Assembly (NCBI GenBank): GCA_023423775.1
Contig: JAFAEZ010000216.1
Location: 1-23,772 of the forward strand
Source of the DNA: Pseudomonadota bacterium
Lineage (GTDB): Bacteria > Pseudomonadota > Alphaproteobacteria > Sphingomonadales > Sphingomonadaceae
Direction: 5' to 3'
Length of the DNA stretch: 23,772 nucleotides
The position numbers were made by a program, and so were the translations under genes. This document shows, one piece after another, positions 7,469-15,904 of the stretch (position 1 is its first letter; each line of letters begins with the position of its first letter). The notes below the pieces were generated by a model. That model saw only the letters and a list, made by a program, of their open reading frames with translations, was not told the DNA's origin and ran no database searches.

Positions 7469-8365
7469 TCAGAAATATCCTTCGCGCTTCTTTGCCTCCA
7501 TCGAGGCGGCGTGATCGTTGTCGATCGCGCGTCCCTGCCGTTCGGAGGTCGTGGTCAGCAACGTCTCCTGGATAACGTCGGCGAGCGTGGCGGCCCGGCT
7601 TTCGACGGCGCCGGTCAACGGATAGCAGCCGAGCGTTCGGAACCGGATAGAGCGCGTCACGGGCTCTTCCCCCTCCTCCAGGCGGAAGCGGTCGTCATCG
7701 ACCATGAGCAGCATACCATCGCGCTCCACGGTCGGTCGCGGCGCCGCAAAATAAAGCGGCACGATTTCGATGCCTTCGGCGCGAATATATTGCCAGATGT
7801 CGAGCTCGGTCCAATTGGACAGAGGGAACACTCTGATGGTCTCATCCCTGTGCTTGAAGCCGTTATAAAGCCGCCAGAGTTCCGGACGCTGGCTCTTGGG
7901 GTCCCAGCGATGATTTCTTGATCGAAACGAAAACACCCGCTCCTTGGCGCGGCTTTTCTCCTCGTCGCGCCGTGCGCCGCCGAAAGCGACGTCGAACCCA
8001 TATTGATCGAGCGCCTGTTTGAGTCCTTCGGTCTTCCACATCTGCGTATGGAGCGGGCCGTGGTCGAATGGGTTGACCCCCATCTTTACCGCTTCCGGAT
8101 TGTGATGGACGATGAGCTTCATGCCGGCTTCGGCCGCCGCCCGGTCGCGCAGCCTGTACATGTCCTGGAACTTCCAGGTCGTGTCCACGTGAAGGAGCGG
8201 AAAGGGCGGCGCGCCGGGAAAAAAGGCTTTCTTGGCAAGGTGCAGCATGACCGCCGAATCCTTGCCGACGCTGTAGAGCATCACGGGGTTATGGGCCTCG
8301 GCGACGACCTCGCGCATGATGTGCATGCTTTCGGACTCGAGGCGCTGGAGATGCGTGAGCGGCAT
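7469..8365 (-). CDS. cysD: Sulfate adenylyltransferase subunit 2, CysD
   Basis: This 298-residue catalytic subunit of ATP sulfurylase forms adenosine 5'-phosphosulfate from sulfate and ATP and works as a complex with CysN. The PP-loop SVGKDSAVMLHL starts at residue 32. The family tract FPLSNWTELDIWQYI and the ending in a basic KKREGYF are present. The length matches CysD and NodP. The ATG at 8365 follows a strong GGGAGGG. It precedes cysNC by 47 nt and follows the HlyD gene after 61 nt on the same strand, so it is probably read from the promoter of the secretion genes unless a local promoter exists. Confidence 0.97.
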   Translation of the reverse strand: MPLTHLQRLESESMHIMREVVAEAHNPVMLYSVGKDSAVMLHLAKKAFFPGAPPFPLLHVDTTWKFQDMYRLRDRAAAEAGMKLIVHHNPEAVKMGVNPFDHGPLHTQMWKTEGLKQALDQYGFDVAFGGARRDEEKSRAKERVFSFRSRNHRWDPKSQRPELWRLYNGFKHRDETIRVFPLSNWTELDIWQYIRAEGIEIVPLYFAAPRPTVERDGMLLMVDDDRFRLEEGEEPVTRSIRFRTLGCYPLTGAVESRAATLADVIQETLLTTTSERQGRAIDNDHAASMEAKKREGYF

Positions 8366-8426
8366 CAGATCCCTCCCATTGCGGCCGGCCCGGGAGGCCG
8401 GAAACGAATTATCCGCAAAACAGCCA

Positions 8427-9785
8427 TCAGCTTTCCCTGAAGGCCCTGTTGAGCTGGTCCCGCAGCGGCCGAATGATATAGCTCAGCATGGTTCGCTCGT
8501 CGGTCTGGACAAAGGCCTCGACCGGCATCCCCGGCTTGAGCCTCAGCCCACCCAGACGCCTCAATTCAGCTTCGCTCAAGGTGATGGTCGCGCGATAATA
8601 AGCCGCGCCGGTCTCCTTCTCGACCGTGCGATCGGCAGAAACATGGCTTACCGCGCCCCTAAGCTCGGGGGTCGTCCGCGCTGAAAAGGCGCTGAATCGC
8701 AAGATCGCGTCCTGGCCTTCCCGCACCTGGTCGATCTGCGTCACCGGCACGCGCACCTCCACGACGAGCCGATCATGATCCGGCACGATCTCCATGATGG
8801 TTTCGCCCGGCGGCACCACTGTCCCGATCGTCCTGTAAACGAGCTTATCGATGAGCCCCGCATAAGGCGCCCTTATCGTCGAGCGCTGATAGGCATCATC
8901 CGCCACGACCTTCTGTCGCTGCAGATCCGCTATCTTGGCCTGGACCTCCATCAGCTCCCCAGCGGCCGTGCTGCGCGCCTCCTGATGCAAGGACGCTGCC
9001 TGCGCGCGAAGCTCCGCGATGCGCGCCTGCGCTCCCAGCGCCCCGCTGCGGGCGCTGTCCGCGCTCGCCGAGATGGACACAGCCGCCCTCTCGAGGGCAT
9101 TCAGGCGATCCAGCGTCGTATATTTCTTCTCGTAAAGTCCCCTCTGGACCGCTAGCTCCTGTCCGATCAGCTCACCCTGCCGGCTGTAGCTGGAACCCTG
9201 GGCGCGGAATCCCGCGGCCTCCGCATTCGTCTCTGCAATCTGCTGCTCGATCTGACGAAGCTGGCTCTGGCGCGTTGCGCGCCTCAGCCGAAACGCTACC
9301 TCTTCCTCGCGCATCAGGGCGGCGATGTTCGGATCGCCCGACCGTGAGAGAAGAGTGGCAGGAAAGACGATCCTGTCGAGCGCATCCCGCTCGGCAACCA
9401 AGCGAGCCGAGCGCGCCAGAAGCTGGTCGAGGCTCTCGCCCGTGAGGTCGGCATTGGCCTGGCTGACGCGGTCGTCGAAGCGCATCAGCACCTGTCCTGC
9501 CGCGACCCTGTCCCCGTCGCGGACCCGAACTTCCGCGACCACTCCGCCATAGGGATGCGCGATCTGCTTCACGAAGGTCGCTACCGAGACCGAGCCCGGG
9601 GCAATGACGGCGCCGGTCATGGGAAGGGTCGCCGCCATGGTGCCGAGGCCAAGGACGAGGAAGCAGGTGATCATCATGCCCTGCCGGAGACCCCGCCGCA
9701 GCTGCCCTTCAGGACTATAGTCGGTCCCGACGAGCCTGATCGGCTGACCGCGCAATTCCACGGCGAGGCCGGTCTGGGCGGTCAT
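8427..9785 (-). CDS. HlyD-family type I secretion periplasmic adaptor
   Basis: This 452-residue membrane fusion protein links the inner-membrane ABC exporter to a TolC-type outer-membrane channel. A short cytoplasmic N-terminus is followed by one membrane span (about 36-57) and the lipoyl-like half motif HPYGGVVAEVRVRDGDRV (77-94). A long alpha-hairpin rich in Ala, Gln, Glu and Arg follows (about 105-290). The second lipoyl half, RAPYAGLIDKLVYRTIGTVV, and a beta-barrel domain close the protein. It resembles PrtE/AprE and the sphingan-cluster AtrB. The start codon overlaps the stop of the ABC gene by 4 nt (ATGA, 9782-9785), so the two are coupled. TolC, whose gene begins at 23523, is a plausible partner. 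Confidence 0.95.
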   Translation of the reverse strand: MTAQTGLAVELRGQPIRLVGTDYSPEGQLRRGLRQGMMITCFLVLGLGTMAATLPMTGAVIAPGSVSVATFVKQIAHPYGGVVAEVRVRDGDRVAAGQVLMRFDDRVSQANADLTGESLDQLLARSARLVAERDALDRIVFPATLLSRSGDPNIAALMREEEVAFRLRRATRQSQLRQIEQQIAETNAEAAGFRAQGSSYSRQGELIGQELAVQRGLYEKKYTTLDRLNALERAAVSISASADSARSGALGAQARIAELRAQAASLHQEARSTAAGELMEVQAKIADLQRQKVVADDAYQRSTIRAPYAGLIDKLVYRTIGTVVPPGETIMEIVPDHDRLVVEVRVPVTQIDQVREGQDAILRFSAFSARTTPELRGAVSHVSADRTVEKETGAAYYRATITLSEAELRRLGGLRLKPGMPVEAFVQTDERTMLSYIIRPLRDQLNRAFRES

Positions 9786-11518
9786 GCCGCAGCGATCCTG
9801 GGATCGGAAGGCGCCGGGTTCAGCATCTTCAACCGGCCGAGCACCTCATCGCGGCGCCCGAGCTGGCGGATCTGCCCGTCGGACATCAGCATGACATAAT
9901 CGATATTGGCCAAGATCGCATGGCGGTGAGCCACGACGATCGTGATCGCGCCCCTTTTCCGCGCACCCTCGATAGCTGCCGCGAGCGCGGCTTCCCCCTC
10001 AAGGTCGAGGTTGGAGTTGGGCTCGTCCAGAAGGAGCAGGAACGGATCGCCGTAAAGCGCCCGTGCCAGTGCGACCCGTTGCTTCTGCCCGGCCGACAGG
10101 TTGCCGCCGCCAGCACCAAGCTGATATTCATATCCGCCAGGCAAATGCACGATCATGTCGTGCACGTCCGCGGCCCGCGCCGCCGCCAGAACCCGGTCCG
10201 GGTTCGCGTCGGGATCGAACCGCGCGATATTCTGGGCGACGGTTCCGTCGAACAGCTCGACAGCTTGCGGAACATAGCCGATATGGCGACCCAGATCGTC
10301 GGGGGCCCACTGATCAAGCGAGGCCCCGTCGAGCCTTATGCTGCCCCTCGCGATCGGCCAAATGCCGGCCAGCAAACGGATCATCGAAGACTTTCCCGAT
10401 CCCGACCGGCCGAGGACGCCCATCGACTCTCCCGCCTTCAGGTTGAACGTAATGTTCTGGACAGTCGGCTTCTGCAGAGGCGGCCCGCCGGCCAGATCGC
10501 GCACTTGGAACCGGGCGGTCGGTGCAGGCAAAGCAAGCGGCGCGATCTCGGCCGGTATGTCGGTAAAGACCCTCTCAAGCCGGTCCCATGCCTGGCTGGC
10601 CGCAGTCATCGATTTCCAGTGGGCGATTACCTGCTCGACCGGAAGCAATGCCCGTGCGCTCAAGATGGAGCCGGCGATGATGATGCCGCCAGTGGCATCG
10701 CCGTCGATCACGAGGAAGGCGCCGACAGCAAGCATCAGGGACTGGAGCATCTGCCTGAACGACTTGCTCACGCCCTGCATCTTGCCGCCGATCTCCGCAA
10801 GCCGGTCATGGGCGGCCAGCGAGCTCGTGCTGATGTCCGCCCAGCTACGGCGGGTCTGTTCCGACATCCCCAACGCCCGGATCGCCTCGGCATTCCGCCT
10901 GGTCGCCTCGGCCAGCGAGAAGCGGGCATTGTTCATGCTGGCGACCGAGCGGATCTTGTCGCGGGTCAGCCGGTCGGTGGCGATCATCAGGACGACGAGG
11001 ACAGCCACGCCCAGCAAGGACGTCAGTCCGAGCGCCCAGTGGAACATGAACAGCACGGCAAGAAACAGGAGCACCCATGGAAGATCGAGAAGCGCGATCG
11101 GCCCCTGGCTCGACAGATAGGTCCTTATGGCATCGACATCCCGAACCGGCATGAGGCCGCCGTGCATCGGACCGAAGCGAAGCTCGTAGCGGCTGATGAT
11201 GTCGTAGATGCGGCCCGACAATCGCTTGTCGACGAGCGCCCCGACCTGGATCAGGGCACGGCCCCGAATGATGTCGAGGCTCGCCTGGAAGGCATAGGCC
11301 ACCGCCACCATCGCGAACAGCCCAAGAAGGGTCGGAACGCTGCGGCTGGTCAGCACCTCGTCATAGACGAGGAGCATGAAGAAGGATCCCGCCAGCATGA
11401 GAATGTTGAGGACCGCACTAAGTATAACGATTGGTATAAGGGCGCCTCGGGCCGGTGAGAATGCTCGCAATATCTCCGATTTTCTATTGCGGCCAATGAG
11501 CATCACCAGCTCCGACAT
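9782..11518 (-). CDS. Type I secretion ABC transporter, fused permease/ATPase (PrtD type)
   Basis: This 578-residue ABC exporter should drive one-step secretion of a protein with a C-terminal signal. The membrane domain (about 25-310) precedes the ATPase domain, which has GRSGSGKSS (370-378), the signature LSAGQKQ (474-480), LLLLDEPNSNLD (494-505) and an H-loop histidine in VVAHRHA. There is no N-terminal C39 peptidase or peptidase-like domain, so it belongs to the PrtD/AprD/AtrD class used for RTX proteins. It is the first gene of the run that continues into hlyD, cysD, cysNC, cysQ and a GT4 gene. The ATG at 11518 has no clear binding site. An ATG five codons later (11503) follows GGAG at 6 nt and may be the true start. 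Confidence 0.95.
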   Translation of the reverse strand: MSELVMLIGRNRKSEILRAFSPARGALIPIVILSAVLNILMLAGSFFMLLVYDEVLTSRSVPTLLGLFAMVAVAYAFQASLDIIRGRALIQVGALVDKRLSGRIYDIISRYELRFGPMHGGLMPVRDVDAIRTYLSSQGPIALLDLPWVLLFLAVLFMFHWALGLTSLLGVAVLVVLMIATDRLTRDKIRSVASMNNARFSLAEATRRNAEAIRALGMSEQTRRSWADISTSSLAAHDRLAEIGGKMQGVSKSFRQMLQSLMLAVGAFLVIDGDATGGIIIAGSILSARALLPVEQVIAHWKSMTAASQAWDRLERVFTDIPAEIAPLALPAPTARFQVRDLAGGPPLQKPTVQNITFNLKAGESMGVLGRSGSGKSSMIRLLAGIWPIARGSIRLDGASLDQWAPDDLGRHIGYVPQAVELFDGTVAQNIARFDPDANPDRVLAAARAADVHDMIVHLPGGYEYQLGAGGGNLSAGQKQRVALARALYGDPFLLLLDEPNSNLDLEGEAALAAAIEGARKRGAITIVVAHRHAILANIDYVMLMSDGQIRQLGRRDEVLGRLKMLNPAPSDPRIAAA

Positions 11519-11799
11519 TGACGATGCAAGCAGATACAGACCAAGTCGTTAGTCGACGGCATAGCGCGCATTATCATAAAGACATGCATGCGCGCCTTCG
11601 CCGAAACCATATGTCACGCATGATTTACAGGACGCAATAACACGAGCGTTATAGTCCATATCCTGGACAAGACTCGGGTCGAGCAACTTGACACCTCATC
11701 TGTCGCATGGCAACAGACTATTGAAATCGCTCATGTTCAAGAGTCGCCTCCGCCTGGCGAAGCACATCACCGGACGGTAGGATGGCCGAGGGGGGAGCA
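11519..11799. promoter_or_regulatory. Divergent control region between the secretion/PAPS operon and wzc
   Basis: This 281-bp AT-richer spacer separates the minus-strand operon (from 11518) and the plus-strand wzc (from 11800), so both promoters should lie here. It holds two adjacent inverted repeats (11637-11652 and 11654-11668), a perfect TTGACA at 11688-11693 facing wzc, and CAAGAGTC at 11738-11745, the reverse complement of the GACTCTTG seen at 941 and 19059. No good -10 hexamer lies 16-18 nt from the TTGACA, so the wzc promoter is only suggested. No gene is seen in the spacer. Confidence 0.55.
11637..11668. repeat. Two adjacent short inverted repeats in the divergent control region
   Basis: ATAAC-ACGAGC-GTTAT (11637-11652) is followed after one base by GTCCA-TATCC-TGGAC (11654-11668). 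Each has 5-bp arms. Their centres lie about 16-17 bp apart. They could be operator sites for a regulator of both transcription units, but arms of this length also arise by chance. Confidence 0.35.
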
Positions 11800-14022
11800 A
11801 TGGATCAGCCGGCTCAAGTCGCTTCCGCATCCTCCGCTCCGGCAGCTATCGATCCCGGGGATCCGATCGACCTGCGATCGCTAGGGATCATGTTCAGGCG
11901 CCGGCTGCGCGTCTTTGCGGCGATCTTCGCATCGGTCGTCATCCTGACGCTGGCTTATGCCCTCACGGAGCCTGACAGTTATCGGGCAACGGCAAACGTC
12001 CTTCTCGACAGGCAAAAGCTCCTCGTCACAGATGTCGACTCCGTGCTCTCCGACCTTCCCGACGATTCCGCCTCGGTCGATACCGAGGTCCAGGTGATGC
12101 GCTCTCCCGGGCTCTTGCGGCGGGTCGTCGAGAAGCTGGATCTCACCCGGGACCCCGAGTTCAACGGACAGATGCCGGACAAGACCCTGTCCGGGCGCGT
12201 CAAGAGCTGGCTCAGGAGCATCAGGGGCAGCGAGAGCGGCACGGCGCAAAATCCCGTCGACAAGGCCGTGATGCTGCTCGCAGACAAGGCCGACATCTCC
12301 AGACGAGGCCTCACATATGTCATCAGCGTGTCCGCCTCCACGTCGAGCGGCAAGAAGTCGGCAGCAATTGCGAATGCGATCGCCTCCGAATATCTCCAGA
12401 GGCAGATCGATCTCAAACGGGATGCCGCCAATACGGCCCAGGCCTATTTGCGATCCCGCCTCGACGGCTTGGGCTCGGAAGTCCAGGGACGCGAAGCCGC
12501 GGCGCAGGCGTTGCGCGCGCGCGCAGGCCTTCCGCAAGGCGCGAACATGGAGACCTATGATCAACAGGTCATCCAGGACACCAGCCGACAGGCCGTCGAG
12601 CTTGAATCGGACTTAGCGGAAAAGCGCGGGCGGCTCGCCGCGGCCCGAACCGCCCGCGACAATCCCAACGCCCTGCCGGCAGTCATCGAGTCGAACATCA
12701 TCCGCGACCTCAAGGCCCGGCGCTCCGAGGCACTGGCGCGCGCGTCCGACATCGCGGTTCGGTACGGCCCGCAGCATCCGGAGACGCGTCGGATCCAGGA
12801 CCAGTTGCGACAGCTCGACGGCGAGCTCGCGCGGGAGATGGGAAACATCATCGCGAGCCTCGGCCAGGAAGTGATCACCGCCGAGCGACGGCTTGGTGCG
12901 GTCCGCGGGCAGCTTTCGCGCCAGCGAGGGCAATCCATCACCAATTCCCGCAGCGCTGCGCGGGTCCAGCAGATCGACCGCGAAGCTCTGGCGTCTCGAG
13001 GGGTTTACGAGGACTTCCTCAAGCGCAGCAAGGAAACTGCGGAAACGGAGGATCTTGCGAAGGCCGACGCGACCATCATCAGTAATGCGGTGCCGCCGCA
13101 GCGTCCTAGCGAGCCGAACCGGCCCGTGATCATGCTAGCAGGCGCGGCAGGCGCTTTCTTGCTGGCGCTGTTCGGCGTCGCCTTAGTCGAGCTTATCGAC
13201 GTGAAGATAAGCTCGGGATCCGATATCGCGCGTTACCTCGGCATCGGCCGGCTCGCGTCCATTCCGGCTTTGGCCCCCCCGGACGGAGTCAGTCAGGCGC
13301 TCCTCGTCAGCGCAAGACCGATGTCGAGCTACGCCGAGGCCTATCGGGAACTCTCCGACGCCGTCGTCCAGGGACGGGAAGCGCAAACCGACACAATGGC
13401 GCTCCCGCGGGCTCATGCCGCCGCCACGGTCGTGGTCGTCACCTCCGCCGTCCCCCACGAAGGGAAAACCACAGTGTCGGCCTCGCTGGCGCTTTCACTA
13501 GCCCGCGCAGGACATCGCGTCTGCCTGTTGGACGCAGACCTCAGGCGCCCCAAGATACTCTCATCGCTTGGAGTGCGCCCTCCCAAGCGCGAAACACCCG
13601 CCGAGGCGAAGCCCCTCCCCTCGGAGCAGTCGCTTCTCCAATATAATGAGAATCTCTCCGTGCTCGCGATGCACAGGTGCAAGGTGAATCTCGAGGTATT
13701 TCGCGGCGGCGCGTTTCGCGCGCTGCTCAACAGGCTTCGCCCCAGCTTCGATTTCATAGTCGTTGACACACCGCCCGTGCTGGCGCTGAGCGACGCCAAG
13801 CATATCTCGCACGGGGCTGACCAGGTTCTCATGGTTGTCAGGTGGCGCCGAACGAGCAAATTCGCGGCCCGGGCGGCAGTGCAGACAATGCTGAACGCCG
13901 GGTCGCCCATCACCGGCGTGGTGCTCAATGGCGTCGACCTGAAGATCCAGTCTCTCTACGCCCGTGACGACGCGCTCGCTTATTATCGCAGCTACAAGCA
14001 TTATTATGTCGAACGGGCATAA
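11800..14022 (+). CDS. Wzc-type polysaccharide co-polymerase and tyrosine autokinase
   Basis: This 740-residue inner-membrane protein should set chain length and drive export together with the Wza-like lipoprotein. A Wzz domain sits between two membrane spans (about 37-55 and 441-465), with a long periplasmic coiled-coil part between. The fused kinase domain shows Walker A SAVPHEGKTT (549-558), Walker A' LLDAD (576-580) and Walker B FDFIVVDTPP (650-659). The C-terminus carries a cluster of six tyrosines (720, 728, 729, 732, 735, 736), the expected autophosphorylation sites. Sphingan clusters usually split these parts into two proteins (GelC/GelE), whereas here they are fused. The start at 11800 follows GAGGGGGGAG; an ATG at 11782 is less well placed. 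ST1 follows after 15 nt. Confidence 0.94.
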   Translation: MDQPAQVASASSAPAAIDPGDPIDLRSLGIMFRRRLRVFAAIFASVVILTLAYALTEPDSYRATANVLLDRQKLLVTDVDSVLSDLPDDSASVDTEVQVMRSPGLLRRVVEKLDLTRDPEFNGQMPDKTLSGRVKSWLRSIRGSESGTAQNPVDKAVMLLADKADISRRGLTYVISVSASTSSGKKSAAIANAIASEYLQRQIDLKRDAANTAQAYLRSRLDGLGSEVQGREAAAQALRARAGLPQGANMETYDQQVIQDTSRQAVELESDLAEKRGRLAAARTARDNPNALPAVIESNIIRDLKARRSEALARASDIAVRYGPQHPETRRIQDQLRQLDGELAREMGNIIASLGQEVITAERRLGAVRGQLSRQRGQSITNSRSAARVQQIDREALASRGVYEDFLKRSKETAETEDLAKADATIISNAVPPQRPSEPNRPVIMLAGAAGAFLLALFGVALVELIDVKISSGSDIARYLGIGRLASIPALAPPDGVSQALLVSARPMSSYAEAYRELSDAVVQGREAQTDTMALPRAHAAATVVVVTSAVPHEGKTTVSASLALSLARAGHRVCLLDADLRRPKILSSLGVRPPKRETPAEAKPLPSEQSLLQYNENLSVLAMHRCKVNLEVFRGGAFRALLNRLRPSFDFIVVDTPPVLALSDAKHISHGADQVLMVVRWRRTSKFAARAAVQTMLNAGSPITGVVLNGVDLKIQSLYARDDALAYYRSYKHYYVERA

Positions 14023-14037
14023 AGCTCGTCAGAGATA

Positions 14038-14961
14038 ATGACCCTCTTGCGCCTTCACATGCTTCTGATCGGAGCGCCCAAATCGGGAACGACATGGCTC
14101 ACCCGATGCCTGAGCGAGCATCCCGACCTCTTCATGCCGCGCGAGGAAATCCATTATTATTCGCGCCTTCACCATAAGGGAGAGGCCTGGTACGCAAGCC
14201 GTTTCGCCGGCAGAGCGCCCGGCCAACTGCTGGCTGAAAATTCGAACAGCTATCTTACCGATCCGGGGGCGCTCGAGCGCATCGCGTCGGATCAGCCCGA
14301 AGCGAAGATCCTGTGCATCCTGCGCAACCCCGTCGACAGGGCCTATTCCTCTTATGGGATGCAGGTGGATCGCGGGCGGGCAAGCTTTGACATCGACCTC
14401 TATCTGGATCCTGACCGCTCTCCCCGTCCGCACATCCTCACCAATGGCCTTTACGCGCGCCTACTCGCCCCCTGGTATGCAGCCTATCCCCGATCCCGAA
14501 TCCTGATCGTGCGTCATGACGATATCGCCGAGCGCGCGACGCTGCTTTACAGACGCGTGCTCGACTTCCTGTCGATCGACGGCAGCTTCGTGCCGGCCGG
14601 GCTAAGCGCTCGGGACAATGCGAGGAAGCAAATTGGAGTGCCGGGCCCGATCAAGCGAATGCTGTGGTGGACGCGGCCCGCGTTCGAGAAGGGGCCGCTA
14701 CGCGCTTTCCGCGCGGGACCTGCCGGAAAATGGATAATGAGCAGTCTTTCGAGGCCCAAATATTATCCGCCGCTCAACGCGTCCCTTCGCGATCGGCTCG
14801 AACGCTTCTACAAACCCGATATCGAGGCGCTGTCGGAGCTGGCGCGGGAGGATTTCAGCTGCTGGTTGGCCGACGCGGAGAGTATTGCAAGACAATCGGG
14901 CGACGGAACGCCGCCTCCGCGACCCGACGTGGAAGCCAGCCCCGCTCAGCGCGCCGAATAA
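14038..14961 (+). CDS. PAPS-dependent sulfotransferase (ST1)
   Basis: This 307-residue protein should move a sulfuryl group from PAPS to a hydroxyl or amino group of the glycan. The 5'-phosphosulfate loop is APKSGTTW (13-20), with Lys15 as the catalytic lysine. The 3'-phosphate motif is RNPVDRAYSSY (96-106), and the C-terminal LRDRLERFYKPDIEAL is typical of heparan-sulfate-type enzymes. There is no signal peptide or membrane span, so it acts in the cytoplasm, probably on lipid-linked precursors. It follows wzc by 15 nt, so it is co-transcribed with the export kinase. Its last 16 bp overlap the end of ST2, which runs the other way. The start has a weak binding site; ATG 14059 is an alternative. 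Confidence 0.92.
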   Translation: MTLLRLHMLLIGAPKSGTTWLTRCLSEHPDLFMPREEIHYYSRLHHKGEAWYASRFAGRAPGQLLAENSNSYLTDPGALERIASDQPEAKILCILRNPVDRAYSSYGMQVDRGRASFDIDLYLDPDRSPRPHILTNGLYARLLAPWYAAYPRSRILIVRHDDIAERATLLYRRVLDFLSIDGSFVPAGLSARDNARKQIGVPGPIKRMLWWTRPAFEKGPLRAFRAGPAGKWIMSSLSRPKYYPPLNASLRDRLERFYKPDIEALSELAREDFSCWLADAESIARQSGDGTPPPRPDVEASPAQRAE

Positions 14962-15782
14962 CGGCTTGCAGTCATGCGCGAGACCAGGCCGGCGGCCATG
15001 TCGACATAGACTTTCTGCGGCCAAGACAGTCCGGCCTCCCAATTCCGATCGACTCTTATCGCGCTGTCAGTCGTCATCCTGCTCTGGTTTCCGCTGAGAT
15101 TGTGGCGCTCAAGCCGCGCCCATTCCAGCTGGGATGGCTCATAAACCAAGCCGAGCCTCGGCATGAGCTCGGTAAGCCAGCCAACCGGATCAGCCGCGAG
15201 ACGTTCATAGCTTACGTAAGAGGCACCGACCCGGCGCCCGAGGGCCCCCATCTTCCACGTATCGAGCTGATTGCGCAAAGCGTGCCGGTAGGGTCCCCTT
15301 CCCGACCTCTTCATGTTCGAGAGCACCTGGCCTCGAGGATCGCGCATCAGGTGCAGAACCGTTATCGGTGCAATGTCGCTGGCAATCAGACGCTCGCACC
15401 GCTGGATGCGCTTGCTCGAATCCACGAGCAGCGATGCTCCGGTCACTTGGGCGACAGCATCGAAGAGCAGCATGTTGTCGCGGCGAAAGCGTTCCGGATC
15501 TGCGGTCGCGGGGTCAAGGTCCGCGAGACCGAGGCCGGAGGCAGCTTTGACCGCGGCATCGACCCGCGGCCAGAACGGGCAAGTCCAAATATCCTGCGCC
15601 CCGCAGGTGCAGGCATTGCCGAGCGCGGTCTTGTGCGTCCTTTCCCTCTCGCACAAGGCATATTGGCGAAGCTTCCATGGCTCTCCGAGCAGGAAAGCCT
15701 GCGAATGCGCGCCGAGAAGTGCGCCGGCGAGAGTGGAGCCGCTATGCGGCAGGCTCATCACGTAGGCGATCGAATAGCCCAT
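14946..15782 (-). CDS. PAPS-dependent sulfotransferase (ST2), cysteine-rich type
   Basis: This 278-residue sulfotransferase has LPHSGSTLAGALLGAH (11-26) as its 5'-phosphosulfate loop and LMRDPRGQVLSNMKRSG (145-161) as its 3'-phosphate motif, with LLVDSSKR (118-125) between. His13 takes the place of the usual lysine or arginine before SGST. A cysteine group (Cys44, Cys58, Cys60, Cys68) in the ACTCG...CPFW tract suggests a small metal or disulfide site seen in some bacterial members. The start at 15782 follows AGGAGAGG. It is the last gene of the minus-strand run from 19040, 122 nt after ST3, and ends tail-to-tail with ST1. Acceptor unknown. Confidence 0.88.
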   Translation of the reverse strand: MGYSIAYVMSLPHSGSTLAGALLGAHSQAFLLGEPWKLRQYALCERERTHKTALGNACTCGAQDIWTCPFWPRVDAAVKAASGLGLADLDPATADPERFRRDNMLLFDAVAQVTGASLLVDSSKRIQRCERLIASDIAPITVLHLMRDPRGQVLSNMKRSGRGPYRHALRNQLDTWKMGALGRRVGASYVSYERLAADPVGWLTELMPRLGLVYEPSQLEWARLERHNLSGNQSRMTTDSAIRVDRNWEAGLSWPQKVYVDMAAGLVSRMTASRYSAR

Positions 15783-15904
15783 ATGCCTCTCCTGTCGAGG
15801 ACCCCGTCAGCGCCCCCCTTCTTAGCCGATACCGGCCGACTATAGAAGCCGCGGCAATGTTCGCGACGGGCAGTCATCGTGGTTCTTCGTCTCATTTTCG
15901 CCAG

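Noticed and set aside
9920..11458. A 512-codon open frame on the plus strand
   Set aside because: It lies wholly antisense to the type I ABC transporter, which has intact Walker and signature motifs. The product is rich in Arg, Asp, His and Gln with no domain order; it is an artefact of GC-rich codon use.
8427..11518. The ABC/HlyD pair as an ABC-dependent polysaccharide exporter (Wzm/Wzt or KpsMT)
   Set aside because: The fused permease/ATPase with an HlyD partner is of the PrtD protein-secretion class. Polysaccharide ABC exporters have separate permease and ATPase proteins, and a Wzx/Wzc route is already present.
14664..15845. A 393-codon open frame on the plus strand
   Set aside because: It is antisense to ST2 and out of frame with the end of ST1, both of which have clear sulfotransferase motifs.
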